Shown: positions 1 through 10,002, counted from the stretch's first letter. The stretch is DNA of 64,000 nt from Melioribacteraceae bacterium (GCA_030584085.1 CP129490.1:2513511-2577510), one strand, 5' to 3'. The notes: generated by a model from the sequence alone, not told the origin. Program-made: numbers and translations.

Positions 1-784
1 AAAGTGTTATGCCAATTTCAAACAAAATCGGGAATCTTTTTTGGATATCACCTTTCTGTAAAACTTCTTTCAATTCTGTTGGGAGACAATCTCTAAATGC
101 TTTGGATAATTTTTCCTCGGGAAATTTGTTTTCAAGATATTCGATTTTCGAACCTTCACAAATGACTACAGCATATTTCGAAACCATTAGTTGACCGATA
201 ATAGAAAAAACTAAAAGTTTTCCAATCATGTCTCTCTCAAGTATTCCGCTGAATTCTTTACTTAAATCAAAGAGTGAACTTAGCTGATTAACTTTTCCAT
301 CTAATTGCCGATTAAGATTTTTTAGTTTTTCGACTGATGAGGCATTATCAATTGCGGTTGCGGCAATATTGAGAAGTGTTTTTAAGAAATTTTTATCGTC
401 TTCTCTATACTCGTTTCCTCCAAATCTTTCACCGAGCATGAGTATCCCGATTTCACCTTCCGAAGAAATTATTCTTTGGCAAAGTTCGAGTTTATTCTTT
501 GTTAAAAATGCTTTGAACTCCTTATCTTCATCCAAGTCATTAATTCGAACATCGGGGAAATTATTGATTGTTTCCTTCACTAATCCTTTCGATGATCTAA
601 TTTCTAAAAAGTTATCGCTCCTTTTAATGGCTATACAACCGCGGCTTGTATGAAATTTGCCTAGACATGTTAGTAAAAGATTGTTAAACGTGAACTCGAC
701 ATCTAAACTGGAATTTATAAGATTGCTGAAATCAACAAGTGCTGAAAGGTTACGTAATGCTGAGTTTTGATCTTGAGTTTGCAT
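1..784 (-). CDS. GAF-domain signalling protein (3' part outside window)
   Basis: The reading frame opens with an ATG at 784 and stays open to the window edge, giving 261 residues without a stop, so the C-terminus lies outside. Residues about 10-150 look like a GAF sensor domain, with a start resembling other GAF proteins (LSALVDFSNLINSSLD) and a terminal helix leading to a linker near residue 155. A second GAF-like segment may begin at about residue 165 (LSSLFDLSKEFSGILE). The gene starts 4 bases after the stop of the RsbW-like kinase and is the last visible member of the sigma/partner-switch operon. A sensory role feeding that switch is an inference. Any C-terminal output domain cannot be seen. 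Confidence 0.75.
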   Translation of the reverse strand, partial: MQTQDQNSALRNLSALVDFSNLINSSLDVEFTFNNLLLTCLGKFHTSRGCIAIKRSDNFLEIRSSKGLVKETINNFPDVRINDLDEDKEFKAFLTKNKLELCQRIISSEGEIGILMLGERFGGNEYREDDKNFLKTLLNIAATAIDNASSVEKLKNLNRQLDGKVNQLSSLFDLSKEFSGILERDMIGKLLVFSIIGQLMVSKYAVVICEGSKIEYLENKFPEEKLSKAFRDCLPTELKEVLQKGDIQKRFPILFEIGITL

Positions 785-788
785 TAGA

Positions 789-1223
789 TTAAACTAAATA
801 TTTTACTAATACAACTTGGTTTTGGTTACCCGAAAGTGTGTTATACTGAACTTCATCCATTAATTTTTTCATAAGATACATTCCTAAACCGCCAACTTTT
901 CTTTGTTTATGATATTCCTTTAGATTTGGTTCGGGAATTAAATTGGGATCAAATTTGTCTCCGGTATCTGTTATTAGAATAGTAAACTTAGATTTTTCCA
1001 ACTTGGTATGCACGGTAATTTCTCTGTCGGGAGAAAATTTATAGGCATGTTTAATAACATTGGTACAAGCTTCATCAACTGCAAGTGAAATTTTACTAAC
1101 AATTTCCTGAGAGAAACCGCTTTCAAGAGCTGAATTTTGGATGAACTCTCTTATAGCTGCAAGATTATCCGTCGAACTTTTTACGGTAATCTCTCTTGTG
1201 ATATTATTAGTTTTAGCTGTCAC
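789..1223 (-). CDS. RsbW/SpoIIAB-like anti-sigma factor serine kinase
   Basis: This 144-residue protein is a stand-alone GHKL ATPase domain, the usual size for RsbW-type switch kinases. The N box reads DEACTNVIKHAY (about residues 49-60), the G1 box is DTGDKFD, and the G2 box is GGLGMYL. There is no histidine phosphotransfer domain and no membrane segment, so it is cytoplasmic. In the family, such proteins bind a sigma factor or another target and phosphorylate the serine of a STAS antagonist. The gene overlaps the upstream STAS gene by 4 bases, which fits a translationally coupled kinase-antagonist pair. Its target here is not shown by the sequence; the ECF sigma factor of the same operon is one candidate. 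Confidence 0.85.
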   Translation of the reverse strand: MTAKTNNITREITVKSSTDNLAAIREFIQNSALESGFSQEIVSKISLAVDEACTNVIKHAYKFSPDREITVHTKLEKSKFTILITDTGDKFDPNLIPEPNLKEYHKQRKVGGLGMYLMKKLMDEVQYNTLSGNQNQVVLVKYLV

Positions 1224-1579
1224 GAGTTTTGCGGCTCGGTAAATTTTTGAACTGCTTCTTTTTCTTCCTTGTAGAATTCATATAACATCGGAAAACCAAG
1301 AAGATCGAAAATATTATAAACATTTTCTTGCATGTTTGAAAACTTTATGTCGCCTCTATTATCTCTCATAGTTTCGACATAAGCCATAAAAACTCCTAAT
1401 CCGGCACTGCTGATGTAAGACAAGTCATTAAAGTTAACAACAACCTTGAACTTACTACCATCAATCAATTGATTGAAAGCGTTTTCTAGTTGAGGTGCTG
1501 TATGAGCATCAAGATAACCCTTAACATCAATAACGCTTACAGACCCAACTCCCCTTACATTGACGTTGAAATCTGCCAT
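1220..1579 (-). CDS. STAS-domain anti-sigma factor antagonist (RsbV-like)
   Basis: The 119-residue protein is a single STAS domain. The phosphorylation-site loop reads YISSAGLG (residues 55-62). Ser58 sits where the phosphoserine of SpoIIAA/RsbV lies, although the Asp that usually precedes it is Ser57 here. The family releases a target from an RsbW-type kinase when it is dephosphorylated. The start overlaps the stop of the SpoIIE-type phosphatase gene by one base, and the end overlaps the RsbW-like gene by 4 bases. The three genes therefore encode a phosphatase, a substrate and a kinase in order, a complete partner-switch set. Confidence 0.88.
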   Translation of the reverse strand: MADFNVNVRGVGSVSVIDVKGYLDAHTAPQLENAFNQLIDGSKFKVVVNFNDLSYISSAGLGVFMAYVETMRDNRGDIKFSNMQENVYNIFDLLGFPMLYEFYKEEKEAVQKFTEPQNS

Positions 1580-3648
1580 TAATTATCCCCGACTGATTTA
1601 TTGTTAAAATTCCATTTCATAATTAATAATGTTATGTCATCATGTTGAATATAATCTTTAGAGAATGTAGTTAGTTTCTCCATTATTTTATTTGATAAAA
1701 TTTCAGTGGAAGATTCAGCATTTGCAATTAAAATTTTTTCAAATCTCTCATAGCCAAAATCTTCCAATTTCGAATTTTGACTTTCCGGAATTCCATCTGT
1801 ATATAGTGTCAAAATATCGTTATTCTTTAATTGAATTTCCATGAGTTTAAGACTTTCCTTAAACTTATCTGTATTATCCAAAGCAAGACCTAAACCTACC
1901 GGCGTATATCTTGTAGCTTTACCATCACGGATAAGTATAACCGGATTATGCCCGCATCTTGCAAATCTAAATAGTCCGGTTTTAATGTTAAGTACACCAT
2001 AAATAGCTGTAACAAAACTTTTTGAATCAAGACTATTTGTCAGAATTGAATTAGCATTTATAAGGAGTTCTCGTGGGTCTAAAACAACTTTTGAAAGAGA
2101 TTCAAAGACTCCTTTAATTTCAGCCATAACAAAAGCGGCAGAAATTCCTTTACCGGAAACATCCGCAATTACAATTCCAAGATGTTCTTCGTTAATATGA
2201 AAAAAGTCATAATAGTCACCACCAACTTCAAACGCGGGGACAAAGAGCGCAGAGATTTCTAAATTTTTCAAATCAGGGGTTTTTGATGGTAAAATTTTAT
2301 ACTGAACTTCTCTTGCAACATCTAATTCTTTTTCAAGTCTCTCTTTTTCAATCGATTCTTCGATTAACATTGCATTTTCCATTGCCACTGATGCATAATC
2401 TGAAAAAGCTTCAATCGATTTTTTATCATCATCATCAAATGCAAAATCTTTTTTCCTTGCCGCAAAAAGAAAACCTTTCTTTTTTTCGTGAACTGTTAAG
2501 GGTGCAATTACAATCCAATTGAAATTAAATTTTCTCAAATCATTTTTAATTGAGACCTCGAAACTTCCCGGATTGAGACTAATAAGTGTATCAACTTCAT
2601 TAATATTTTCCGCTAAAATTTTCTTACTTAATTTGTCGGCTTCTAAGTACCCAATATTATTTACTGAAGCTAATTCATAATCATTATTATTTTTTATCAG
2701 AAGCCAGGCTGAATCTGAATTACAAACCTTTGTGGTTAACTGTGTTATTGTGTTTGCCAGTTCTTTAAAGTCGAGTACCTGCGTTATTAATTTTGTTAAA
2801 TCACGCAGAGAAGTTACTTCTTCAGCTTTCCGATCAAAAGCTTCAGCAGTTGGAAGATGAAACAATGTTGTAAAGAAAATTACACTGAAATAAATTGTTC
2901 CATATATCATTAATAGATTCAGAATGGAATGGAATCCCGGAGAGAAAGCGATTATAGTTTTAGTTAGTACATTGTCATCAAGCGAAAGAGCGAAATTAAA
3001 TCCGAATAGTATTCCGAGTGCAATCGATAAAAGAAGTAAATAGATTTTTTGCTTCTTAGTTAAAAATGCAATCCAAGCAACTCTTAGTGAGTTGATGGAA
3101 GCCAAGATTAATGCGACTACATAAAATGCATTTTTGGGATAATCAAATTCAGCATCAATATTTATTAATATGTTTGAGAAGAAAAGCAATATGAAGAATA
3201 CAAGCATTGTATTAAAATACGTTTTCGGATCACGTTTTTGTCTTAGGAAAAACAATTCTCGGAATGAGGCAAAAACATACGAGGATGCAGCCAAAAACAT
3301 AAAAGAAATTATTAACGAAAAAATAGATGTTATAAAATTTTGATTAGGTTCAAAAGTCGCGGTATCATATAAAAGCGAAGAAATAGAGATTGCAAAAAAA
3401 GTTAATGCAACAAGAATTCCAATGTTTAAAACAATTGGAAGTGGTGTAGCAATTCTTACGCGAATGAAATCAACTATATAACTAAACCACAAATACCAAG
3501 TAATAAATACAATTGTTTCACCAAACAAGACATAGACAAAAATATTCGGTGAATGAAATAAGACCTTAAAGATTAATAAAAGAATAGAAAAAGCAATAGC
3601 AGATTCAAGTTTCCGAGATTTGGGAATGTCCATTGATAGTAAATTCAT
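1579..3648 (-). CDS. Membrane SpoIIE-type PP2C phosphatase with GAF domain (RsbU-like)
   Basis: The 689-residue protein has an N-terminal region with about eight hydrophobic segments (residues about 17-265), a GAF domain (about 280-430), a short coiled linker with the motif DVAREVQYKILP (443-454), and a PP2C/SpoIIE phosphatase domain (about 465-680). Catalytic metal-binding motifs are present: GGDYYDFF (476-483), IADVSGKG (494-501), YTDG and HDDIT near the C-terminus. By family it should dephosphorylate a STAS protein such as the one encoded immediately downstream. The membrane module and GAF domain suggest it senses an envelope or small-molecule signal, which is inferred. It follows a gene for a single-pass membrane protein by 8 bases. 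Confidence 0.9.
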   Translation of the reverse strand: MNLLSMDIPKSRKLESAIAFSILLLIFKVLFHSPNIFVYVLFGETIVFITWYLWFSYIVDFIRVRIATPLPIVLNIGILVALTFFAISISSLLYDTATFEPNQNFITSIFSLIISFMFLAASSYVFASFRELFFLRQKRDPKTYFNTMLVFFILLFFSNILINIDAEFDYPKNAFYVVALILASINSLRVAWIAFLTKKQKIYLLLLSIALGILFGFNFALSLDDNVLTKTIIAFSPGFHSILNLLMIYGTIYFSVIFFTTLFHLPTAEAFDRKAEEVTSLRDLTKLITQVLDFKELANTITQLTTKVCNSDSAWLLIKNNNDYELASVNNIGYLEADKLSKKILAENINEVDTLISLNPGSFEVSIKNDLRKFNFNWIVIAPLTVHEKKKGFLFAARKKDFAFDDDDKKSIEAFSDYASVAMENAMLIEESIEKERLEKELDVAREVQYKILPSKTPDLKNLEISALFVPAFEVGGDYYDFFHINEEHLGIVIADVSGKGISAAFVMAEIKGVFESLSKVVLDPRELLINANSILTNSLDSKSFVTAIYGVLNIKTGLFRFARCGHNPVILIRDGKATRYTPVGLGLALDNTDKFKESLKLMEIQLKNNDILTLYTDGIPESQNSKLEDFGYERFEKILIANAESSTEILSNKIMEKLTTFSKDYIQHDDITLLIMKWNFNNKSVGDN

Positions 3649-3656
3649 AAATGTAC

Positions 3657-4910
3657 TTATTTATTTTTTCTTTTCATTTGTTCAATTCTCTTTTTCAATT
3701 CTTCTTTTGTTAATTGAACAGAGTCTTTTTTGGCTTTAACTAATTCATTTGCCAGTGAATCCATCTCAGCTCCGAATCGTTCCCAATACTCTTCATCCGC
3801 CTGACCTTTAAATGCGCTCTCAATTGATTTATTAACAATTTGACCCAAATTTTCAAAATTAAATTCAAACGCCATTGAGTGCAAAGTATCTTCCTTTAAT
3901 GCATCTATACCAAACTTAAGCGAACGTTTTAATGAATCGACATCAAAATTGAAAGAAATATTAGCTAATTCTTTGTTAATTTGATTAAGTGCAATACGCA
4001 GAGAATCCATGACTTCTTTATTAAACTTTTGAGTGTTCCATTCAACACTTGGTAGAGTATAAGAAAAACTCATTTCATTATTTGTATTCACATCAACTTT
4101 AGGTGGCTTAGGAATAACTACTCGAGAATGATCTCTATTTCTTACAGAAACTCTGAATTCATCTAATGAATTCTTCCTACTCCTTATTCGACTTATTTCA
4201 TCTTGTAATTTCTTTTCATTAAATGCAAGTTCAGATGTGAATGCAGTGTCATTACTAATAATTAAAAAATCTTTTGATGTATCACTTTTAATGTCCTCCA
4301 CAAAATCAAATGCGCTTCTAGATTCAAGGAAAGCATAATTGCCATCAAACAAACTACTGATTTTAGGCCTATTAACTGATTGCGAAAATGCTGCTATATC
4401 GGTCAATACAGCTTTTTGTAAAGAGGCAAGACGAGAATTAACAGCTAAGGTATTATTACCATCTGTTAAAACAGCTTCAGCCAATTCAGGTTGATAAGAT
4501 TCTAATATGGAGTCTAATTGCTCTATTTGATTATCATCAAACGCCATATACTTCACAAAGTTCTTATAATTTTCGGTATCTGGTTTATATGATGATGGAA
4601 GAATTTCGTAACTTACAACTTCATTTTGCTCTGTAAATTTGAGAAGTTTATTTTCTTGTTTGTCTATTGGAATTGTTTGATAGAGTGCAAAATTAAATAC
4701 ATCTTCGTTCGTTATATCTGTTCCAAAAAGAAGTGGTTTTAGATTTTGTGTGTAGATAGATAATAAATCGTTAGTTCCTTTGGAAACAATCTCCCCAAAA
4801 TCACCTCGATTTTCTTTAAAGTATATCATGAGAGAAATAGTAAGAACTGCAAGAAAAACTATAGGTGTTATTTTTTTTAATGCGTCTTTTTTATTAGCAA
4901 GACCTTTCAT
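3657..4910 (-). CDS. Single-pass membrane protein of unknown function in sigma-factor operon
   Basis: I do not recognise this 417-residue protein. A short basic N-terminus (residues 1-15) is followed by one hydrophobic segment (about 16-33). The rest, about 380 residues, should be extracytoplasmic and is hydrophilic, rich in Asp, Asn and Ser, with probable helical stretches around 220-260 and a very basic C-terminal tail. The gene begins 11 bases after the ECF sigma factor stop and precedes the SpoIIE-type phosphatase. The position right after a sigma gene is where anti-sigma factors usually lie, but the cytoplasmic part is too short for a typical anti-sigma domain and no zinc-binding HxxxCxxC motif is present. 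A signal-input role is only a guess. Confidence 0.7.
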   Translation of the reverse strand: MKGLANKKDALKKITPIVFLAVLTISLMIYFKENRGDFGEIVSKGTNDLLSIYTQNLKPLLFGTDITNEDVFNFALYQTIPIDKQENKLLKFTEQNEVVSYEILPSSYKPDTENYKNFVKYMAFDDNQIEQLDSILESYQPELAEAVLTDGNNTLAVNSRLASLQKAVLTDIAAFSQSVNRPKISSLFDGNYAFLESRSAFDFVEDIKSDTSKDFLIISNDTAFTSELAFNEKKLQDEISRIRSRKNSLDEFRVSVRNRDHSRVVIPKPPKVDVNTNNEMSFSYTLPSVEWNTQKFNKEVMDSLRIALNQINKELANISFNFDVDSLKRSLKFGIDALKEDTLHSMAFEFNFENLGQIVNKSIESAFKGQADEEYWERFGAEMDSLANELVKAKKDSVQLTKEELKKRIEQMKRKNK

Positions 4911-4921
4911 TAAACCCCCGG

Positions 4922-5512
4922 TTAAGAAATCAATTCATCTTGGTATGGCTCCAAAATAAATTTCAAACTTTCACGCGCTCTAAAAATTCTCGATTTCACT
5001 GTACCAACTTCACAATCAAGTTGATCAGCAATTTCTTTGTAACTCAACCCTTCAATATCTCGAAGAATTAATGGAACTTTTAATTTTTCAGGCAATTTTT
5101 CAATTCCCTTTCTTACTAACCCGGGTAAATCAGGACTATCGGAATGACCCTTTATACTTGGCTCGTTTATGGAATCTTTAATAGGAACAAAAATACTGCG
5201 AACCCTTTTTTTCCTAAGATAGTCTCTGCATTTATTAACCGTAATTCTGTAAAGCCATGTTGTAAATTTAGATTCAAATCTAAATTCCTTTATTTTATGG
5301 AAAACATTGATGAAAACATCTTGAGAAATATCATCAATATTATCAGCATCACCTAAAGTAAGAAAAACTAGGTTTCTAACTTTCTCTTTATGCTTCAAAA
5401 CTAACTTAGTAAATGCATCTTCATTTCCATCAATAAAATCTCGTATCAATTGGAAATCTTCGTTTTGATCATCACTAATAGGTAATGCGGAATCTTGATT
5501 TAGATTTGACAT
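4922..5512 (-). CDS. ECF-type RNA polymerase sigma factor
   Basis: The 196-residue protein has sigma-70 region 2 (about residues 30-105), including the conserved acidic stretch DNIDDISQDVF and the promoter-melting helix KFTTWLYRITVNKCRDYLRK. Region 4 lies at about 135-190, with the helix-turn-helix GLSYKEIADQLDCEVGTVKS. Region 3 is missing and the size fits the extracytoplasmic-function group. It is the first gene of an operon that continues with a membrane protein, an RsbU-like phosphatase, a STAS protein and an RsbW-like kinase. This arrangement suggests the partner-switch proteins control its activity, as for sigma B. No strong ribosome-binding site is seen before the ATG. Confidence 0.92.
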   Translation of the reverse strand: MSNLNQDSALPISDDQNEDFQLIRDFIDGNEDAFTKLVLKHKEKVRNLVFLTLGDADNIDDISQDVFINVFHKIKEFRFESKFTTWLYRITVNKCRDYLRKKRVRSIFVPIKDSINEPSIKGHSDSPDLPGLVRKGIEKLPEKLKVPLILRDIEGLSYKEIADQLDCEVGTVKSRIFRARESLKFILEPYQDELIS

Positions 5513-5730
5513 TTTAGACGATGCCTACCCCTTATAGTTCCAAGAAAACTAATTTTAGAAAGTTTAATTAAAACAGCCCTCTATAAGCAAAATAATCTTT
5601 CTTTTTATATTCAGAATGAATAACTTAGCTGTTAATATAAATATTTATGAAGAATAATTTTAGGTATAAATCTCAAAATTATTATATTAATTCCCAAGTT
5701 TTTAATAGAATTTAACAATCAGGAGAACCA

Positions 5731-6066
5731 ATGAAAATCAAAGTTTCCGAAAAATATGAAGCGGTAGTTATTGAGCTTAAAGGCAATGTTATGGGTGGTC
5801 CCGAAGCTCAAGAATTCAGTGATTTACTGCATAAGTTCCTTGATGAAGGTAAGAAACATGTTGTTGTAGATCTTTCTTCGGTAAAATTTATGAATAGTTC
5901 CGGCTTAGGCATGTTAATAAGCGGTTTTACGACTATGAAAAACGGTGGCGGCGGACTTAAGCTCGCACGTGCTACAGAAAAAATTAATAGCTTGTTAGTG
6001 ATAACAAAACTCATCACAATTTTTGAAAACTTCGATTCTGTTGATGAAGCCGTAAAAAGCTTCTAA
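5731..6066 (+). CDS. STAS-domain anti-sigma factor antagonist
   Basis: This 111-residue single STAS domain carries the phosphosite loop KFMNSSGLG, with the likely phosphoserine at Ser56; the preceding Asp of SpoIIAA is Asn55 here. The start is supported by AGGAGA 8 bases upstream of the ATG. The gene is divergent from the ECF sigma operon across a 218-base gap and is followed at once by a strong terminator, so it is probably monocistronic. It could be a second antagonist for the RsbW-like kinase of the neighbouring operon or serve another switch in the cell. The sequence does not decide between these. Confidence 0.85.
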   Translation: MKIKVSEKYEAVVIELKGNVMGGPEAQEFSDLLHKFLDEGKKHVVVDLSSVKFMNSSGLGMLISGFTTMKNGGGGLKLARATEKINSLLVITKLITIFENFDSVDEAVKSF

Positions 6067-6083
6067 CTAACAAAAAATTTATT

Positions 6084-6115
6084 AAACTCCGGATACTCCA
6101 TTCGGAGTTTTTTAT
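6084..6115 (+). terminator. Rho-independent terminator after STAS gene
   Basis: An 8-bp perfect stem (AAACTCCG at 6084-6091 with CGGAGTTT at 6103-6110) encloses an 11-base loop and runs into a T tract. It separates the STAS gene from purA. Confidence 0.8.
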
Positions 6116-6128
6116 TGCACTTTTTTAA

Positions 6129-7409
<1,281 letters not shown>

Positions 7410-7441
7410 GTTTCGTTTGTTGATAACTTAAGGCCAGTAGA

Positions 7442-8653
7442 ATGAAAATGTCCGGCGGACCTGCCTCCTTTAACATAAAAATTATTTTGCTTCTATTTGG
7501 AATAACCATTGCCGCGGGTACGTTATACTTCACTAATAATCTAGTTCAAAAACTTCAGGACAGAGAGCGCGAAATCGTTGAGCTTTATGCGAAGGGACTG
7601 GAATATATTGCCGATCCAAATATCAATAATAATTTCGATGTCACTTTTGTCTTCGAAAACATAGTAAAGCGAATCGACTTCCCACTAATCTTAACCGATG
7701 AAAACGATAATGTGATTTTTCAAGGATTCGATATAGGAATTCGTAATCTTGAGTTTGATACAACTCTATCTGATACAGAACTTCAAGAATTCTTAAAAGA
7801 AAAAGTCGCTGAACTCTCAAAAGAACATACACCAATTATTGTGAATTTTCCCGATTCCAAAATCTCTCGAAAAATATATTACGGAGATTCAGAATTAGTC
7901 AAGAATTTAAGATTATTCCCCTACCTACAACTAACGTTTGCTCTATTCTTTTTACTGATCGCATATTTCAGTTTTAGTTACATGAAGAAAACCGAACAAA
8001 GCAATATTTGGGTTGGGATGGCGAAGGAGACGGCGCATCAACTCGGAACACCTATTTCAAGTTTGATGGGATGGACTGAAATGCTTCGTTTATATCATGA
8101 TAATCCTGATAAAGTTATCGACACCGCTGACGAAATAGATAATGATCTTTCACGATTAAACAAAGTGACTCATAGATTTTCGAAAATCGGTTCTAAACCG
8201 GAATTAAAACCCGAGAACTTGAATGAATTATTAAACCGCATTATGAATTATTTTTATAGAAGACTTCCTAGTTCCGCCGAAAATCTTAAAATGAAAATTG
8301 AAGGTCCGGAAGATTTAACGGTAAATTTGAACGCCGAATTATTTGAATGGGTAATTGAGAATCTCGTGAAAAATGCTTTAGACGCTATTGAACACAAGCA
8401 AGGCGAAATCAATTTTACATATTTTGCCGATGAAAAATATGTACATCTAGAAGTTAGCGATAACGGCAAGGGAATTGACTATAAAAGAAGAAAAGATATT
8501 TTTAGACCTGGATACAGTACAAAAAGGCGTGGCTGGGGTTTGGGTTTAAGTTTAACTAAACGAATAGTTGAGAATTACCATCACGGAAAGATTTTCGTTA
8601 AAGAATCAGTGATCGGGAAAGGAACTACCTTCAAAATTCTCCTCCATAAATAA
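7442..8653 (+). CDS. Membrane sensor histidine kinase (orphan)
   Basis: The 403-residue protein has two membrane segments (about residues 13-31 and 158-179) that bracket an extracytoplasmic sensor region of about 125 residues. It goes directly into the kinase core without an obvious HAMP domain. The phospho-acceptor is His199 in KETAHQLGTPISS. The ATPase domain shows an N box (ENLVKNALDA), a G1 box (DNGKGID) and a G2 box (GWGLGLSL). No response regulator is encoded next to it, so its partner is elsewhere. It begins 32 bases after purA, a position that says nothing clear about its signal. Confidence 0.88.
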   Translation: MKMSGGPASFNIKIILLLFGITIAAGTLYFTNNLVQKLQDREREIVELYAKGLEYIADPNINNNFDVTFVFENIVKRIDFPLILTDENDNVIFQGFDIGIRNLEFDTTLSDTELQEFLKEKVAELSKEHTPIIVNFPDSKISRKIYYGDSELVKNLRLFPYLQLTFALFFLLIAYFSFSYMKKTEQSNIWVGMAKETAHQLGTPISSLMGWTEMLRLYHDNPDKVIDTADEIDNDLSRLNKVTHRFSKIGSKPELKPENLNELLNRIMNYFYRRLPSSAENLKMKIEGPEDLTVNLNAELFEWVIENLVKNALDAIEHKQGEINFTYFADEKYVHLEVSDNGKGIDYKRRKDIFRPGYSTKRRGWGLGLSLTKRIVENYHHGKIFVKESVIGKGTTFKILLHK

Positions 8654-8753
8654 GAGAAATTTCCCCTCAATTCTTACCATTAAGAAAAAAAATAATTCTG
8701 TTTTCAGCCAAATAAGAAAAAAGCCACAAATATCCCTTTTCTTTCAAATAAAT

Positions 8754-8906
8754 CTATTGGTATGCTAATTGATAATATATAGTTAGAATCATGTTGTACC
8801 CTCCTTTAATGATCAATTCAGCTGCTGCAGTTGCGCCCTCGGCTGCAGCGGCTTGCCTCTTACTCTCAATTCCCTTAAGTTTTGAACTTTCTTGAAAAGA
8901 CTTTGT
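8754..8906 (-). other. GC-rich alanine-coding open stretch, possible gene remnant or tiny ORF
   Basis: The 290-base gap between the histidine kinase and the next gene holds a local GC-rich patch (about 8820-8870) unlike its surroundings. On the minus strand one frame is open for 50 codons (8906-8754) and would encode an Ala/Glu/Lys-rich helix that includes AAAAEGATAAAEL. That composition recalls the C-terminal helices of SPFH/band-7 proteins, but the match is weak. The only ATG in frame (8792) follows a strong AAAGGAGGG and gives 12 residues, MILTIYYQLAYQ. The plus strand also has a 34-codon ORF (8791-8895) over the same bases. I cannot tell which strand, if any, is expressed. Confidence 0.3.
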
Positions 8907-8946
8907 TTATACTATTTTACATTCTTACAAAAATGAAAGGATTTTG

Positions 8947-10002
8947 ATGAGTGATTTTCTGAATTTGATTGTTGATGAAATAAACAACGAAACCGAAGAT
9001 ACACTAAGCATTTTACTACATGAGAGAGATAACCGAGACTTATCGTTTTTACCCGGTCAATTTCTCACATTTATTTTTGATGCTGATGGTATTGAAACAC
9101 GTCGCGGTTATTCAATTTGGACGACTCCCGATGAACTTCCTCAAGTTGGAGTTGCGATCAAAAAGTTTAAAGATGGAGTTACGACAAAATATCTATTGGA
9201 AAATTTAAAAGTCGGGGATCACATTAATTCTCTGCCTCCTCTTGGAAATTTTACAGTTGAGCCAAATCCGGCGGCAGAAAGATCCTTGGTTATGTTTGGT
9301 GCAGGTAGCGGAATTACTCCATTAATGTCACACTTGCAATCCATTCTAAAGTATGAACCCAAGAGTAATGTCTTTTTATTTTACGGCAACCACGACGAAA
9401 AGTCTATTATATTCTATGAAAAATTACAAAGTTTAACAAAACAATATTCAGAAAGATTTTTTGTTGAACATTGTTTGAGCCATCCAAGTGATAAATGGCA
9501 AGGAATAAGTGGAAGGATCTCAAAAGATTGTGCTATTGAGTTACTAAATAAGTATGCCGATAAACTGAAGGATAAAACCGAGTATTATCTTTGTGGTCCT
9601 GAAGAGATGATGCAAAACGCAATGGATTTACTAAAAGAAAGGGGTATCGATAGAAAAGATATTCATCGAGAAATTTACACAACAAAGATTCTTGATGAAT
9701 CTGATGAAATTGAAGAAAAGGAAAGAGAAGTAACAATAATTTTAAATGGCGATAGACACAAGGTCATTGTTCAGCCTGGTAAAGCAATTTTAGAAAAAGC
9801 ACTTGAAAATGGTTTAGCAATTCCAAACTCATGTCAATTTGGGAATTGCGGTACTTGTAAAGCAAAGTTACTTTCAGGTAAATTAAAATTAATTGAACAA
9901 ACTGCATTAACCGACGAAGATATCAAACAAGGTTATTGTCTAACTTGTGTGGGTTATCCGGCTAGCGATAACGTTGTGATTATGTACGAAAGTCAATTTT
10001 AG
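8947..10002 (+). CDS. PaaE-type ferredoxin/flavin oxidoreductase
   Basis: The 351-residue protein has the layout of PaaE-like reductases: an FAD-binding barrel with RRGYS (about residues 50-55), an NAD(P)-binding domain with GAGSGITPLMS and the CGPEEMM segment, then a C-terminal plant-type [2Fe-2S] ferredoxin domain (about 260-351). The ferredoxin cysteines CQFGNCGTC and a later YCLTC are present. It should pass electrons from NAD(P)H through FAD and the cluster to an oxygenase or other acceptor. I place the start at the ATG at 8947, 6 bases after AAAGGA, rather than the adjacent in-frame TTG. No oxygenase gene is nearby, so the acceptor is unknown. Confidence 0.88.
   Translation: MSDFLNLIVDEINNETEDTLSILLHERDNRDLSFLPGQFLTFIFDADGIETRRGYSIWTTPDELPQVGVAIKKFKDGVTTKYLLENLKVGDHINSLPPLGNFTVEPNPAAERSLVMFGAGSGITPLMSHLQSILKYEPKSNVFLFYGNHDEKSIIFYEKLQSLTKQYSERFFVEHCLSHPSDKWQGISGRISKDCAIELLNKYADKLKDKTEYYLCGPEEMMQNAMDLLKERGIDRKDIHREIYTTKILDESDEIEEKEREVTIILNGDRHKVIVQPGKAILEKALENGLAIPNSCQFGNCGTCKAKLLSGKLKLIEQTALTDEDIKQGYCLTCVGYPASDNVVIMYESQF

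Noticed and set aside
8791-8895. A 34-codon plus-strand ORF before the reductase gene as a leader peptide
   Set aside because: It has no ribosome-binding site and the alanine-rich coding pattern is equally present on the other strand; kept only as part of the 8754-8906 note.
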